This document shows positions 24,501 through 33,010 of a stretch of DNA of 64,000 bases, piece after piece. The stretch lies in contig NZ_BMFH01000001.1 of NCBI RefSeq assembly GCF_014638095.1, forward strand, positions 496,001-560,000, in the 5' to 3' direction. The first letter of the stretch is position 1. Each line of letters begins with the position of its first letter. Made by a program: the position numbers and the translations under genes. Source of the stretch: Muriicola marianensis (GTDB lineage Bacteria; Bacteroidota; Bacteroidia; Flavobacteriales; Flavobacteriaceae). Under the pieces are notes generated by a model. That model was not told where the DNA came from. It saw nothing but the letters and a program-made list of their open reading frames with translations, and did not search any database.

Positions 24501-26966
24501 GACACAGCTAATGCCTCTGCCCAGGTGGAATTCACGGCGGGTACCCCTGACCCAGCTACTGCAACCATTACGGCTAGTCCGACCAGCATCGTGGCGGATG
24601 GAATGAGTACTGCAAATATCTTGATCCAGCTTTTTGATACCCACAACAATCCAATCCTTTCCGGAGGGGAAACTGTGGTGGTTACCTCTACCCTGGAAAG
24701 CATAAGTGCGGTGACCGACCTGGGTGATGGCACCTATTCAGCCGTCCTAACCAGCGGCACAGCTACGGGTAATGCCGAACTCTCCTTTACCATCAACGGA
24801 GAGGCGGCTACGGCCACAACAACCGTGGAATTCACTGCAGGTGCTCCCGATCCCTCGACAGCCACCATTTCGGTCAGTCCGACCAACATCGTGGCAGATG
24901 GAATAAGTACTTCAAACATCCTGATTCAGCTCTTCGACAGCAACAACAACCCCATCTCATCCGGAGGGGAAACGATAGCGGTCTCATCAACGCTCGGGAC
25001 CGTAAGCGATGTGACCGATCTGGGCAATGGTTCCTATTCGGCTGTCCTGACCAGCGGTACAGTAACGGGTAATGCCGAACTCTCCTTTACCATCATCGGA
25101 GATACGGCTACAGCCACAGCATCCGTGGAATTTACTGCAGGTGCTCCCGATACCTCGACAGCCACTATTTCTGCCAGTCCGACCAACATCGTGGCGGATG
25201 GAACGAGTACCTCCAATATCCTGATACAACTCTTTGACAGCAACGACAATCCCATCTCATCCGGAGGGGAAACGATAGCGGTCTCATCAACCCTCGGGAC
25301 CGTAAGCGATGTGACCGACCTGGGCAATGGTTCCTATTCGGCTGTCCTGACCAGTGGAACGGTTGCAGGGTACGCCGAGGTGTCTTTTTCAATCAATGGG
25401 GACATGGCCACAGCCACCGCAGTAGTGGAATTCATCGCGGGAATACCCGATCCAATGACAGCTAATATCACAGCCAACCCGACCAGTATCACTGCTGATG
25501 GTACGAGTACCTCCAATATCCTGATACAACTCTTTGACAGCAACAACAATCCCATCTTATCAGGAGGTGAAAACGTAGTAGTCTCCTCTACCTTAGGGGC
25601 CATAAGCGATGTAACCGACCTGGGGGATGGCTCCTACTCAGCCGTACTGACCAGCGGTACAGTAACTGGAAATGCTGAAGTATCTTTTACCATTAATGGG
25701 GACCAGGCTACAGCTACAGAATCTGTGGAATTCACTGCGGGTGCTCCCGATCCGACTATGGCCGCGATCTCGGCAAGTCCGACCAGCATCATGGCGGACG
25801 GTGTCAGCACTTCTGATATCCTCATCCAACTCTTTGACAGTAATAACAATCCTATTACATCAGGCGGTGAAGCTATGTTAGTCTTCACTACACTTGGTTC
25901 CGTAAGTACTGTAACCGATTTAGGTAATGGTTCCTACTCGGCCGTCCTGACAAGCGGAACTGTTGCCGGCGATGCGATCCTTTCTTTTACAATCAATGGT
26001 ATAAATTCAACCTCTACAGTCACAGTAACATTTACCCCTTACGACAGTGACGGGGACGGGATCCCGGATAGTGATGATAATTGTCCGGATAGCTTTAATC
26101 CAGCACAGGAAGACCTCGATGGGGACGGACTTGGGGACGGCTGTGATCCCGATATGGACGGGGACGGAGTACTGAATACAGAAGATGAGTGTCAGGCATC
26201 CGCACCAGGTGTGGCGGTAGATGCCCGGGGATGCGAAATCTTTACCCTACCGGTCTCTAACTATCAAATAGAAGTAGCCAGTCCATCCTGCACCCTGGAG
26301 GGCGATGGGGCTGTGGAGATCAGGGTTCAGGATACGCAATACACCTATGTGATCACGATATCGGGTAGAACACCTATTCAATTCGATGCCAGCCTTTCTT
26401 CTACCCTGCAGGTGAGCGGACTTACTACCGGCACCTACCAGGTCTGTATCGGTGTGATGAGCCAACCTAATTATGAAGAATGTTTTGAGATCACCATACA
26501 GGAGCGTTCGCCTTTGGATGTGAGCTACAGCATAGACAAAGACAGCCGGGAACTCTCATTGGACCTTAGTGGGGCCGATAACTATCGCATTCTTATCAAT
26601 GGCGTGGAAGAGATCTCCACATCTAACCGATTCACTAAGATCCTGCCAAGCGGTTTACATCATGTAGAAGTTTTCACAGACTGGGACTGTCAGGGCAGGT
26701 TCGAGGCCAAAGTATTTGTCCCACTTCGAGTTACAGCCCACCCCAACCCTACCAGCGGACCCACCCAGGTCTATATTCCCGGAACGGATACCTCAGTGTC
26801 CATCTACGTATACAATCCTGAAGGAGTCATGGTTTCTGGTCGGTCGTACCAGATCTCAACTACGCGATATGTGGATTTGAATCTTGCAGGACTTGCAAGT
26901 GGGATCTATGTAGTCCATATCAGAAGCGCTTCTCTGAATCAGAATTTTAAGATCATAAAACAATAA
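21591..26966 (+). CDS. Giant secreted adhesin-like protein with type IX sorting domain
   Basis: This protein has 1791 residues. A Sec signal (ICLLAFLFISVYGSAQ) is followed by a right-handed beta-helix region with many N-x-I-x-G-N turns (residues 30-780). Seven 100-residue Ig-like (invasin Big_1 type) repeats follow (about 791-1482), then a calcium-binding thrombospondin-3-like stretch DSDGDGIPDSDDNCPD and DMDGDGVLNTEDEC. Two more beta-domains come next. The end is a type A sorting domain: HPNPTSGPTQVYIPG ... LASGIYVVHIRS ... FKIIKQ. The protein should pass the outer membrane by the type IX system and be attached at the surface. Adhesion or glycan binding is inferred from architecture; the beta-helix could also be a lyase. 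It is monocistronic with a strong terminator. Confidence 0.93.
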   Translation: MLIKIHRICLLAFLFISVYGSAQVQVTATAGTASGNYPTLKSAFDQINNGNHRGDITIEITSDLIETSTATLDHSGSGPSNYSSILITPSGGATRTISGNLGSSGLIHFNGADNVTIDGLKASGNALTFRNDNTGAPTIRFSSTNNATQDNIIENCTVLGSNTSSSSGVIQLQWANSNQIINNEIGPSGSNYPTNLIYAGYYYYGDSDNNTISGNHLFDYGNPNSTQAAAVYAQYAIHWSITDNRIYQSTPKSFTNTNFRLYYGIYLRDGSGHQVNNNIIGYADASANGTTDLNFTGANSSVDIYPIFLTSDGTDPSTIDGNTISGFAVNGSTEHINIYPIFYEGTYGSSYTTLRTASIANNIIGSATNPNAITLSTTGYMRIRGIMLGNPGSSLNYLYDVDITGNSIGGISIPTTASPLGYFNGISTKGYQGSTVTVSGNTIGFPGAPVEIGDTPTANQFSYSGIYVAYMGYEHVTIDQNLVQNLRSYSTTYDSNGIELFKYNPSNAYTITGNTIRDLQGEDDLSGIRSQYNPSGSLYSGNTVYNLSSTKNAYGLYLGEKNSIIENNMVHSLVTTSGTGAVAGIYMRSYQSPVNTVKNNIVSLGQDVNGTPLENVNIYGIFDNTNGASSDYYFNTVSIHGSGSTGNLNSYAFYRLYSNYNSVVKNNIFANYRTNNGGSGKHYAIRLRNNMSMTLDHNRYHAASPDGVLADFNGTDRATLADWQGSTGQDSNSSEGDPQFVEETSIDPFDYFPGSVQAGETIAGISTDFKGALRNDPPSVGAIEGLYTINSTITVTPDTLPADGSSTALVLVQLIDENNTPLATGGAVVDVTASLGTLSPVTDNGDGTYTATLTSPLTTGTATLTFTVNGFKGMNSASATFTAGSPDTVTSTITATPISVPADGLSTSSILVQLFDSNSNPITSGGETVVVSSTLGTVSAVTDLGDGSYSAVLTSDTVAGIAEVSFTINGDTANASAQVEFTAGTPDPATATITASPTSIVADGMSTANILIQLFDTHNNPILSGGETVVVTSTLESISAVTDLGDGTYSAVLTSGTATGNAELSFTINGEAATATTTVEFTAGAPDPSTATISVSPTNIVADGISTSNILIQLFDSNNNPISSGGETIAVSSTLGTVSDVTDLGNGSYSAVLTSGTVTGNAELSFTIIGDTATATASVEFTAGAPDTSTATISASPTNIVADGTSTSNILIQLFDSNDNPISSGGETIAVSSTLGTVSDVTDLGNGSYSAVLTSGTVAGYAEVSFSINGDMATATAVVEFIAGIPDPMTANITANPTSITADGTSTSNILIQLFDSNNNPILSGGENVVVSSTLGAISDVTDLGDGSYSAVLTSGTVTGNAEVSFTINGDQATATESVEFTAGAPDPTMAAISASPTSIMADGVSTSDILIQLFDSNNNPITSGGEAMLVFTTLGSVSTVTDLGNGSYSAVLTSGTVAGDAILSFTINGINSTSTVTVTFTPYDSDGDGIPDSDDNCPDSFNPAQEDLDGDGLGDGCDPDMDGDGVLNTEDECQASAPGVAVDARGCEIFTLPVSNYQIEVASPSCTLEGDGAVEIRVQDTQYTYVITISGRTPIQFDASLSSTLQVSGLTTGTYQVCIGVMSQPNYEECFEITIQERSPLDVSYSIDKDSRELSLDLSGADNYRILINGVEEISTSNRFTKILPSGLHHVEVFTDWDCQGRFEAKVFVPLRVTAHPNPTSGPTQVYIPGTDTSVSIYVYNPEGVMVSGRSYQISTTRYVDLNLAGLASGIYVVHIRSASLNQNFKIIKQ
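23961..26037 (+). repeat. Seven tandem 300-bp repeats (Big_1 Ig-like units)
   Basis: Units start at 23961, 24261, 24561, 24861, 25161, 25461 and 25761, a period of exactly 300 bp without any indel; the last unit is slightly shorter. Each encodes a domain with the pattern ADG-ST-ILIQLFD, GGE, V-STLG, VTDLG-GSYSAVLTSGT, SFTI-G. Units 4 and 5 are nearly identical at DNA level over long stretches, while unit 1 is the most diverged. Confidence 0.95.
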
Positions 26967-27017
26967 GAATAAAATATTGGTTCTCAGGAACCGGCAACTC
27001 ACCCCACACGTTTAACA

Positions 27018-27044
27018 AAACCCCGGAATATATCCGGGGTTTTT
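27018..27044 (+). terminator. Terminator after the giant secreted protein
   Basis: A 7-bp G/C-rich stem (CCCCGGA / TCCGGGG), extended by A/T pairs to about 10 bp, is followed by five T residues. Confidence 0.93.
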
Positions 27045-27090
27045 AGTTTGATAATAGAGCTGTGTAACCCTTGTCACATTGGCCGTGAAC

Positions 27091-27104
27091 ATGATAATTA
27101 TCAT
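27091..27104. promoter_or_regulatory. 14-bp perfect palindrome upstream of ppdK
   Basis: ATGATAATTATCAT reads the same on both strands and lies 71 bp before the ppdK start. The shape is that of a dimeric regulator site; the core TGATAATTATCA resembles half-overlapped Fur-type sites, but the regulator is unknown. Confidence 0.4.
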
Positions 27105-27174
27105 AAAAATCCACTGGTCATAGCTGTAATTTCACCCCTAAAATATGCATCGTGGGATGCTAAGTAATTAAACC

Positions 27175-29904
27175 ATGGAAACAGACACAACAGTGAAAAC
27201 AAGGGTATACCGATTCGGGGACAAAAAGGCCGATGGGAACAGCAAAATGAAAAACCTCCTGGGGGGGAAAGGAGCCAATTTGGCTGAAATGAGTAGGATA
27301 GGAATACCTGTCCCACCGGGCTTCACGATCACCACGGAAGTCTGTACTGAATACAATGAACTGGGCAAATCCAAGGTCATTCCGCTGATCAAACACGAGG
27401 TGGAAGAGGCCATTCGTGATATCGAGAAGACCATGAAAACGAAGTTCGGTGACAATGAAAACCCCTTGTTGCTCTCTGTAAGATCCGGTGCCCGGGTTTC
27501 CATGCCGGGAATGATGGATACCGTACTGAATCTCGGACTTAATGACGTTGCTATAGAGGGGGTCATCCGCAAAACCAAAAATGAACGCTTTGCCTGGGAT
27601 TCCTACCGCAGGTTCATACAGATGTACGGGGGCGTGGTCATGGGGATGAAACCCGAGAATAAGGACGATGAAGACCCCTTTGAGGAGATCATAGAACACC
27701 TGAAGGAAAAAAGGAAGATCAAGCTTGATACCGAATTTACCGTACAGGACCTTCAGGACCTGGTATACGATTTTAAGGATGCCGTCAAAAAGAAAACAGG
27801 AAAGAACTTCCCCACTGATCCCTGGGATCAGCTATGGGGGGCAGTGATCGCCGTATTTAACAGTTGGAATGGGAACCGGGCCATGTATTACCGGAAGATT
27901 CACGGGTATCCGGCCGACTGGGGTACGGCAGTGAACGTGCAGGCTATGGTCTTTGGCAACATGGGGACCGATTCCGGTACCGGTGTTTGCTTTACCCGGG
28001 ACGCAGGAACGGGGGAAAATGTTTTCAACGGGGAGTATCTCATAAATGCGCAGGGAGAAGACGTGGTAGCCGGAGTACGCACTCCCCAGCAAATTACCCG
28101 TTTGGGCTCAGAACGCTGGGCAGAGCTCGCCCAGATCACCGAAGAGGAACGGATTGCCTCCTACCCTTCCCTGGAGGAACTCATGCCTGAGATCTTTGCA
28201 GAACTCGACGGGTATCAGAGAACACTTGAGGACCATTACCGCGATATGCAGGATATGGAGTTCACCATACAGCAGGGTAAACTCTGGATATTACAGACCC
28301 GGAATGGTAAACGAACCGGAGCCGCCATGGTCAAGATCGCCATGGACCTTTTAGAAGAAAAAGTCCTGAACGAAAAAGAGGCCTTGATGCGCATCGATCC
28401 TAACAAACTGGATGAGTTGCTGCACCCCATATTTGATCCAAACGCCCTGAAAGACGCAGAGATCATCGCGCATGGATTGCCAGCCTCCCCGGGGGCTGCG
28501 ACCGGGCAGATCGTTTTCTTTGCGGAGGATGCCAGCAAATACAAGTATACCATTTTGGTACGCACAGAGACCTCTCCGGAAGACCTGGAAGGGATGCACC
28601 TGGCCAAAGGGATCCTGACCGCCAGGGGCGGGATGACTTCACATGCCGCTGTGGTGGCACGAGGCATGGGTAAATGCTGTATCTCAGGTGCCGGTGCCCT
28701 GAAAATCAATTACAAGTCGCGTACCATGACCGTAGATGGAAAGGTTTTCCACGACGGAGACTGGATCTCCCTCAATGGATCTACAGGAAACATCATCGAA
28801 GGAAAGGTCGCTACCCGGGAACCCGAACTAAGTGGAGAATTCGGGGAATTGATGACCCTGGCCGATAAATTCGCGACCATGAAAGTTCGAACGAATGCGG
28901 ATACGCCCAAAGATGCTTCTGTCGCCAGGAACTTTGGAGCGCAAGGCATCGGCTTGACAAGGACGGAACACATGTTCTTTGAAGTAGACCGAATCAAAGC
29001 CATGCGGGAGATGATCCTGGCAACCACTGTCAAAGGCCGAAAACACGCTCTTAAAGAACTCTTGCCTATGCAGCGAAGCGACTTTGAAGGCATTTTCGAG
29101 GCTATGCAGGGACTTCCGGTGACCATCCGGTTGCTGGATCCACCTCTTCATGAATTCGTACCTCACCAGTTGGCCACTCAAAAGGAACTGGCAGAAGAAT
29201 TGCACATCTCCCTGGACGCTGTTAAAAGTAAGGTGGCAGAGCTGGACGAGTTTAACCCTATGCTGGGCCACAGAGGCTGCCGTTTGGGGAATACCTACCC
29301 TGAAATTACCGAGATGCAGGCCCGGGCCATTATTGAAGCGGCCCTTAACCTGAAAGAAAAAGGGATAGAGACCCATCCCGAGATCATGATCCCTCTGGTG
29401 GGTACCGTCAATGAATACGTTGAACAAGAGAAAGTGATACGGGAAACCGCAGAATCTATCTTTACCAAAAGGAAGAACAAGGTAAATTACTCCATAGGGA
29501 CTATGATCGAGATTCCCAGAGCTGCCTTGCTGGCCGATAAGATCGCAGAACATGCCGATTTCTTCTCTTTTGGCACCAATGACCTTACCCAGATGACCTT
29601 CGGGTACTCCAGGGACGATGCAGGTAAATTCCTGCCTATCTACCTGAAAAAAGGCATACTGAAAGAGGATCCGTTCGAAGTCCTGGACCGGGAAGGTGTG
29701 GGTCAGCTCGTGAAGATGGGTACAGAACGAGGCCGACAGACCAAGCCTCACCTGAAAGTGGGTATCTGCGGGGAGCACGGAGGCGAACCCAGCTCGGTGG
29801 AGTTCTGCCACCAAATGGGTATGAATTACGTGAGTTGTTCCCCCTTCAGGGTGCCCATTGCTCGTGTGGCTGCGGCACAGGCGGCGATTGTATCAAACCA
29901 ATAG
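27175..29904 (+). CDS. ppdK: Pyruvate, phosphate dikinase
   Basis: This enzyme interconverts pyruvate, ATP and phosphate with phosphoenolpyruvate, AMP and diphosphate. The 909 residues hold the three expected domains. The N-terminal ATP-grasp part has KMKNLLGGKGANLAEMSRIG and SVRSGARVSMPGMMDTVLN. The phosphohistidine domain has TARGGMTSHAAVVARGMGKCC with the catalytic His near residue 490. The C-terminal PEP/pyruvate barrel has IGLTRTEHMFFE, GTMIEIPRAALLADKIA, FFSFGTNDLTQMTFG and the catalytic cysteine in VGICGEHGGEP. It is a single gene, preceded by a palindrome and converging on a GT2 gene. Confidence 0.97.
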   Translation: METDTTVKTRVYRFGDKKADGNSKMKNLLGGKGANLAEMSRIGIPVPPGFTITTEVCTEYNELGKSKVIPLIKHEVEEAIRDIEKTMKTKFGDNENPLLLSVRSGARVSMPGMMDTVLNLGLNDVAIEGVIRKTKNERFAWDSYRRFIQMYGGVVMGMKPENKDDEDPFEEIIEHLKEKRKIKLDTEFTVQDLQDLVYDFKDAVKKKTGKNFPTDPWDQLWGAVIAVFNSWNGNRAMYYRKIHGYPADWGTAVNVQAMVFGNMGTDSGTGVCFTRDAGTGENVFNGEYLINAQGEDVVAGVRTPQQITRLGSERWAELAQITEEERIASYPSLEELMPEIFAELDGYQRTLEDHYRDMQDMEFTIQQGKLWILQTRNGKRTGAAMVKIAMDLLEEKVLNEKEALMRIDPNKLDELLHPIFDPNALKDAEIIAHGLPASPGAATGQIVFFAEDASKYKYTILVRTETSPEDLEGMHLAKGILTARGGMTSHAAVVARGMGKCCISGAGALKINYKSRTMTVDGKVFHDGDWISLNGSTGNIIEGKVATREPELSGEFGELMTLADKFATMKVRTNADTPKDASVARNFGAQGIGLTRTEHMFFEVDRIKAMREMILATTVKGRKHALKELLPMQRSDFEGIFEAMQGLPVTIRLLDPPLHEFVPHQLATQKELAEELHISLDAVKSKVAELDEFNPMLGHRGCRLGNTYPEITEMQARAIIEAALNLKEKGIETHPEIMIPLVGTVNEYVEQEKVIRETAESIFTKRKNKVNYSIGTMIEIPRAALLADKIAEHADFFSFGTNDLTQMTFGYSRDDAGKFLPIYLKKGILKEDPFEVLDREGVGQLVKMGTERGRQTKPHLKVGICGEHGGEPSSVEFCHQMGMNYVSCSPFRVPIARVAAAQAAIVSNQ

Positions 29905-29924
29905 CCAAATGCCGGCTGTAATAT

Positions 29925-30962
29925 TTAAAAGGGAAGTTTAAGAACCTTGTATCTCACTCCGAGTCGGATAGGGATTAAAGCTCCTAGAAATAACCATTTC
30001 CTGTTAAAGAGAAATAAGGATAGTTTGATCTTAGGGTGATGGTACTGCCCCCCAATAAGATTGTCGACGGGATACACCCCGAGTTGCCTTAAATGGGACA
30101 AAAGTTCATTGATCCTGGAGATAGGGACCGATGAGCGAATAATTTTAAAAAACATAAAATACACATTCACGCTTTGCACATAACGTATATGCTCACTGAC
30201 CTCACCAGGGTGGTCTTGGGCGATGGATTCTTTTAAAAGACTGTTTATTCGCTCGATCAAACTTCGATAATCTGTCAGTATTCTCTCCAAATGCTCTGAT
30301 TCCGTATTATTCATGATCGATTTTGGGAAAAGTACGTACCTATGAATATCCTCGGGCCGGAAAACGATCCGTTTTGAAGCCCAAATCGCCTTTAAGGTAA
30401 ATATCACATCTTCCATGAATTTACCCTCTTCGAATTTCAGATTGTTGTCCAAAATGTGAGATTTCCTGATCAAATACCACCAGGCTTCAAATCTGTGATA
30501 CGGATATGCATTAAAAAATTCAGTTCCGGATAGAACAGCACTCGTCCTTCCTTCCGTCTGGGTTTCCGAGGAAAATAAATCTAATTGCCTGGTAACCTGT
30601 GTTTTGAAACCAACCATATCGAGATCGTTTTCCTCTGCCAGGCGAAGGATGTCTCGCATTTTTCCATAGGCCAAATAATCGTCTGCGTCAATAAAATAAA
30701 TGTATTTCCCCTGGGCCAGGGTGATGCCTATATTCCTGGAGGCACCTAATCCTCTGTTTGTTTGATTGACGATTCTAATTTGAGGGTACTTCTCCGCAAG
30801 GGCCTCTGCCGTAATTTTGGTGCGGTCTGTGGAACCGTCATTAATTATAAGAATCTCGTATTGATCTGGATTTACATCCTGATTCAGGAGACTTGTAAGG
30901 CATCTTGGAAGGTGAGCCTCTCCATTATAAACAGGTACAATGATACTGAGCTTTAATGGCAA
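29925..30962 (-). CDS. Glycosyltransferase family 2
   Basis: This is a 345-residue GT-A enzyme. LSIIVPVYNGEAHLPRCLTSL and INDGSTDRT form the nucleotide-binding start, FIDADDY is the DxD-type motif, and WWYLIRKSHILDNNLKFEEG with KFMEDVIF lies in the acceptor domain. It is similar in layout to the GT2 at 17633. Its 3' end sits 20 bp from the convergent ppdK stop. It follows a GT14-like gene 82 bp upstream on the same strand, a small glycan unit outside the main locus. Confidence 0.92.
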   Translation of the reverse strand: MPLKLSIIVPVYNGEAHLPRCLTSLLNQDVNPDQYEILIINDGSTDRTKITAEALAEKYPQIRIVNQTNRGLGASRNIGITLAQGKYIYFIDADDYLAYGKMRDILRLAEENDLDMVGFKTQVTRQLDLFSSETQTEGRTSAVLSGTEFFNAYPYHRFEAWWYLIRKSHILDNNLKFEEGKFMEDVIFTLKAIWASKRIVFRPEDIHRYVLFPKSIMNNTESEHLERILTDYRSLIERINSLLKESIAQDHPGEVSEHIRYVQSVNVYFMFFKIIRSSVPISRINELLSHLRQLGVYPVDNLIGGQYHHPKIKLSLFLFNRKWLFLGALIPIRLGVRYKVLKLPF

Positions 30963-31044
30963 ATTTATTCTGTATTAAACGATCTTAAAAGATCGGTAAA
31001 ACCTGATTTATACAAATATGTAGGAGACAGTAACACTGCAATAT

Positions 31045-31986
31045 TCATAATACTTGTTGATCTAACACATTTAATACCTCATTATCGATCTCCTGATTAA
31101 ATTTTCTGGCGAATAAACAATTAGAAACAAGAAGCTCCTCTAAATTTTTCATTTTAAAAACGACAGGTGACGGAACTTTCTGACCCTCCCACCTCACATG
31201 AGTCAGACTGGGCATCACCCACTTTGGGTCGATAAATTCAGCTATGATTGTATGAACAAATATTTCATCCGGTACTTGGGTATATCTATGAAATTTTAAA
31301 ACATCTGGATGTTCGTTTACGAAGTCGAGGATCTTTCTCAAAGTAGTGAAGGGCAATGCCCACCATTGAGATCCCCCATAGAACTCCCTATGAACCTCCG
31401 AGTATTTCCTCTTTGAAAACAGAGTGATACACTCTCCCCTGATCGGTGAAAGCAAGAGTTTCAACAAAGGCTTGATATTCCCAAGCCTGCAAAATTCGGA
31501 AGTCCGCAATGAAGGTATCGTGATGGGCGATTTCGATCCCTTATATGGATGGAAATTATAGCATTGTATGCGGTCCCAACCCCCATTACGCCAGGTCTCT
31601 ATTGGGAATTTCTGGGAGGTAATGAAGTGTATCCCGGCATTTTTGCGAAAGAAATCAGTAATGAATTTATTGCTCTTTATAGGATAATCCTGTCCGCTCA
31701 TTAAAATTCCATATCCTTCTGCATCGCCGGAAATTTCTAAAGACTTTTTGATTAAGGCCATCGTTGCCTCAACCACGGATACATCTCCCCAGAATACGTC
31801 AATCCTGTTTTGATCGCCCACAAAATAAGTTCTCTCTTTCGTTTGAAGCTTTTCTTTAAAGGGAGTACTATCTGTCGATTTATCTACGTGAATAATGAAA
31901 TTAACATCAGGTGCGCTCAATCTTTCCACGAGTCGGAGTAGCTGTTCGGGTAGCTGATGCACCAACAATAGGTAGTTAATTATCAT
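31045..31986 (-). CDS. GT14-like beta-N-acetylglucosaminyltransferase-family protein
   Basis: This 313-residue protein resembles core-2/I-branching enzyme (GT14) relatives of bacteria. Key segments are INYLLLVHQLPEQLLRLVERL, VNFIIHVDKST, YFVGDQNRIDVFWGDVSVVEATMALI (residues 53-78) and GILMSGQDYPIKSNKFITDFF, then FYGGSQWWALPF and VPDEIFVHTIIA toward the C-terminus, with the acidic PDE likely catalytic. The sugar donor is not provable here. It is probably co-transcribed with the GT2 at 29925. Confidence 0.88.
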   Translation of the reverse strand: MIINYLLLVHQLPEQLLRLVERLSAPDVNFIIHVDKSTDSTPFKEKLQTKERTYFVGDQNRIDVFWGDVSVVEATMALIKKSLEISGDAEGYGILMSGQDYPIKSNKFITDFFRKNAGIHFITSQKFPIETWRNGGWDRIQCYNFHPYKGSKSPITIPSLRTSEFCRLGNIKPLLKLLLSPIRGECITLFSKRKYSEVHREFYGGSQWWALPFTTLRKILDFVNEHPDVLKFHRYTQVPDEIFVHTIIAEFIDPKWVMPSLTHVRWEGQKVPSPVVFKMKNLEELLVSNCLFARKFNQEIDNEVLNVLDQQVL

Positions 31987-32026
31987 ACTTTATATTCGTC
32001 GAATTCGCGATCCAGGGTGATGTAAT

Positions 32027-32122
32027 TTACTGTTTTATCCGAAGCTGATAAGTAAGTCCGACCCTTGGATTAGTAAAATACACAATATCTTCTACGGCCG
32101 TATCGGAACAGTGGAAATAATA
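32027..32122 (-). pseudogene. Possible gene debris resembling an outer-membrane barrel C-terminus
   Basis: On the minus strand 31 codons without a start read as protein, ending TNPRVGLTYQLRIKQ and a stop. This amphipathic alternation resembles a last beta-strand of outer-membrane barrels, though the final residue is not aromatic. A stop precedes the stretch. It is short enough to be chance. Confidence 0.25.
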
Positions 32123-32168
32123 TTACTTTTAAATATCCCATTTTAAGATAAGCAGATGATTCAATGCC

Positions 32169-32255
32169 TTAAAACTTTAAATACAAGACCTTGTTCGGGG
32201 TTTCGGCATAGGTTCCCAATTCCGGATACCTCCACGAGAAAAAAGAGTAACACAT
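32169..32255 (-). pseudogene. Possible second fragment of gene debris
   Basis: On the minus strand 28 codons read MCYSFFSWRYPELGTYAE, then TPNKVLYLKF and a stop. The composition (W, Y, P, alternating VLYLKF end) looks like a true protein C-terminus. It overlaps the start codon of the divergent membrane-protein gene by 2 bp and has no room for a whole gene. Confidence 0.25.
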
Positions 32256-32958
32256 GAAGAATTTTCAACGTGATATCAGGTTCAACACTTCGGATAAAGA
32301 GGCAAAGGTTGTGTTTTATCTTCCCCTTTGGATCTCGGGAGCCGTATTTCTTCTTTTGCTGATTCCCGTAACCAGGGATTTCGGATTCTGGATGTTAAAG
32401 GAAAATCATCCCGTAGAAATTGGCACTTTCCTTTTGTTCTTTTTCGGTGGGCTCTACGGGATCGTAAATTTTATCCGGCACAGAAAAACAATATCAACAC
32501 CTGCAGTCATCTTTTACTGCCTTTTTGCCTTCTTTTTTGTTTTGTTGGCCATGGAAGAGATCGCCTGGGGCCAATGGTTCTTTAAATTTCAGACACCTGA
32601 AAATTGGGCTGCAGTGAATGTACAGAATGAAACTACCCTGCACAACCTCGAGATGATGCAGGAAAACAATGACCTCCTCCGTTTAATCTACGGTGTTGGC
32701 GGACTTATCGGCATATTTTTCGGAACTTCTAAATTCTTAAGAGAGCTGGCAGTGCCTAAATTTTTACTGCTCTGGTTTATCATTATTGCAGCACATTCTG
32801 TACTGGATATTGTAGTAGATTGGTCCGAAAAGGACTACAGGATCATGAGGCCAATCATCCGTTTTAATGAAGTTACTGAATTCCTGATCGCGTTTAGCGG
32901 TGTACTGTACTTGCGCTACAATCTCATCAGGATAAAGGCATCCTCAAAGAGCCTTTGA
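32254..32958 (+). CDS. Multi-pass membrane protein with EExxWGQ motif, unknown function
   Basis: This 234-residue protein has about six to seven spans. The notable motif is AMEEIAWGQWFFKFQTPENW followed by NVQNETTLHNLE, placed at the end of a span, then AHSVLDIVVDW and FNEVTEFLIAF in later spans. I recall the EE-WGQ ... N-Q-E--LHNL pattern from uncharacterised bacterial membrane proteins. The acidic and histidine residues at membrane level suggest an enzyme or a metal or ion site (inference). It converges on another membrane-protein gene at 33011. Confidence 0.72.
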   Translation: MKNFQRDIRFNTSDKEAKVVFYLPLWISGAVFLLLLIPVTRDFGFWMLKENHPVEIGTFLLFFFGGLYGIVNFIRHRKTISTPAVIFYCLFAFFFVLLAMEEIAWGQWFFKFQTPENWAAVNVQNETTLHNLEMMQENNDLLRLIYGVGGLIGIFFGTSKFLRELAVPKFLLLWFIIIAAHSVLDIVVDWSEKDYRIMRPIIRFNEVTEFLIAFSGVLYLRYNLIRIKASSKSL

Positions 32959-33010
32959 TGCAAAGCAGTGTGAGCTTGTATGGCAGTACGTTTTTGAAAG
33001 GTGATTAAGG

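Noticed and set aside
23961-26037. Repeats as a CRISPR array or satellite DNA
   Set aside because: The period is 300 bp, in frame, and encodes a recognised Ig-like domain; there are no short direct repeats with unique spacers.
28828-29814. Long (328-codon) open frame antisense to ppdK
   Set aside because: It is the mirror of a strongly conserved coding region with G/C-biased codons; the translation has no recognisable domain and ppdK motifs lie exactly across it.
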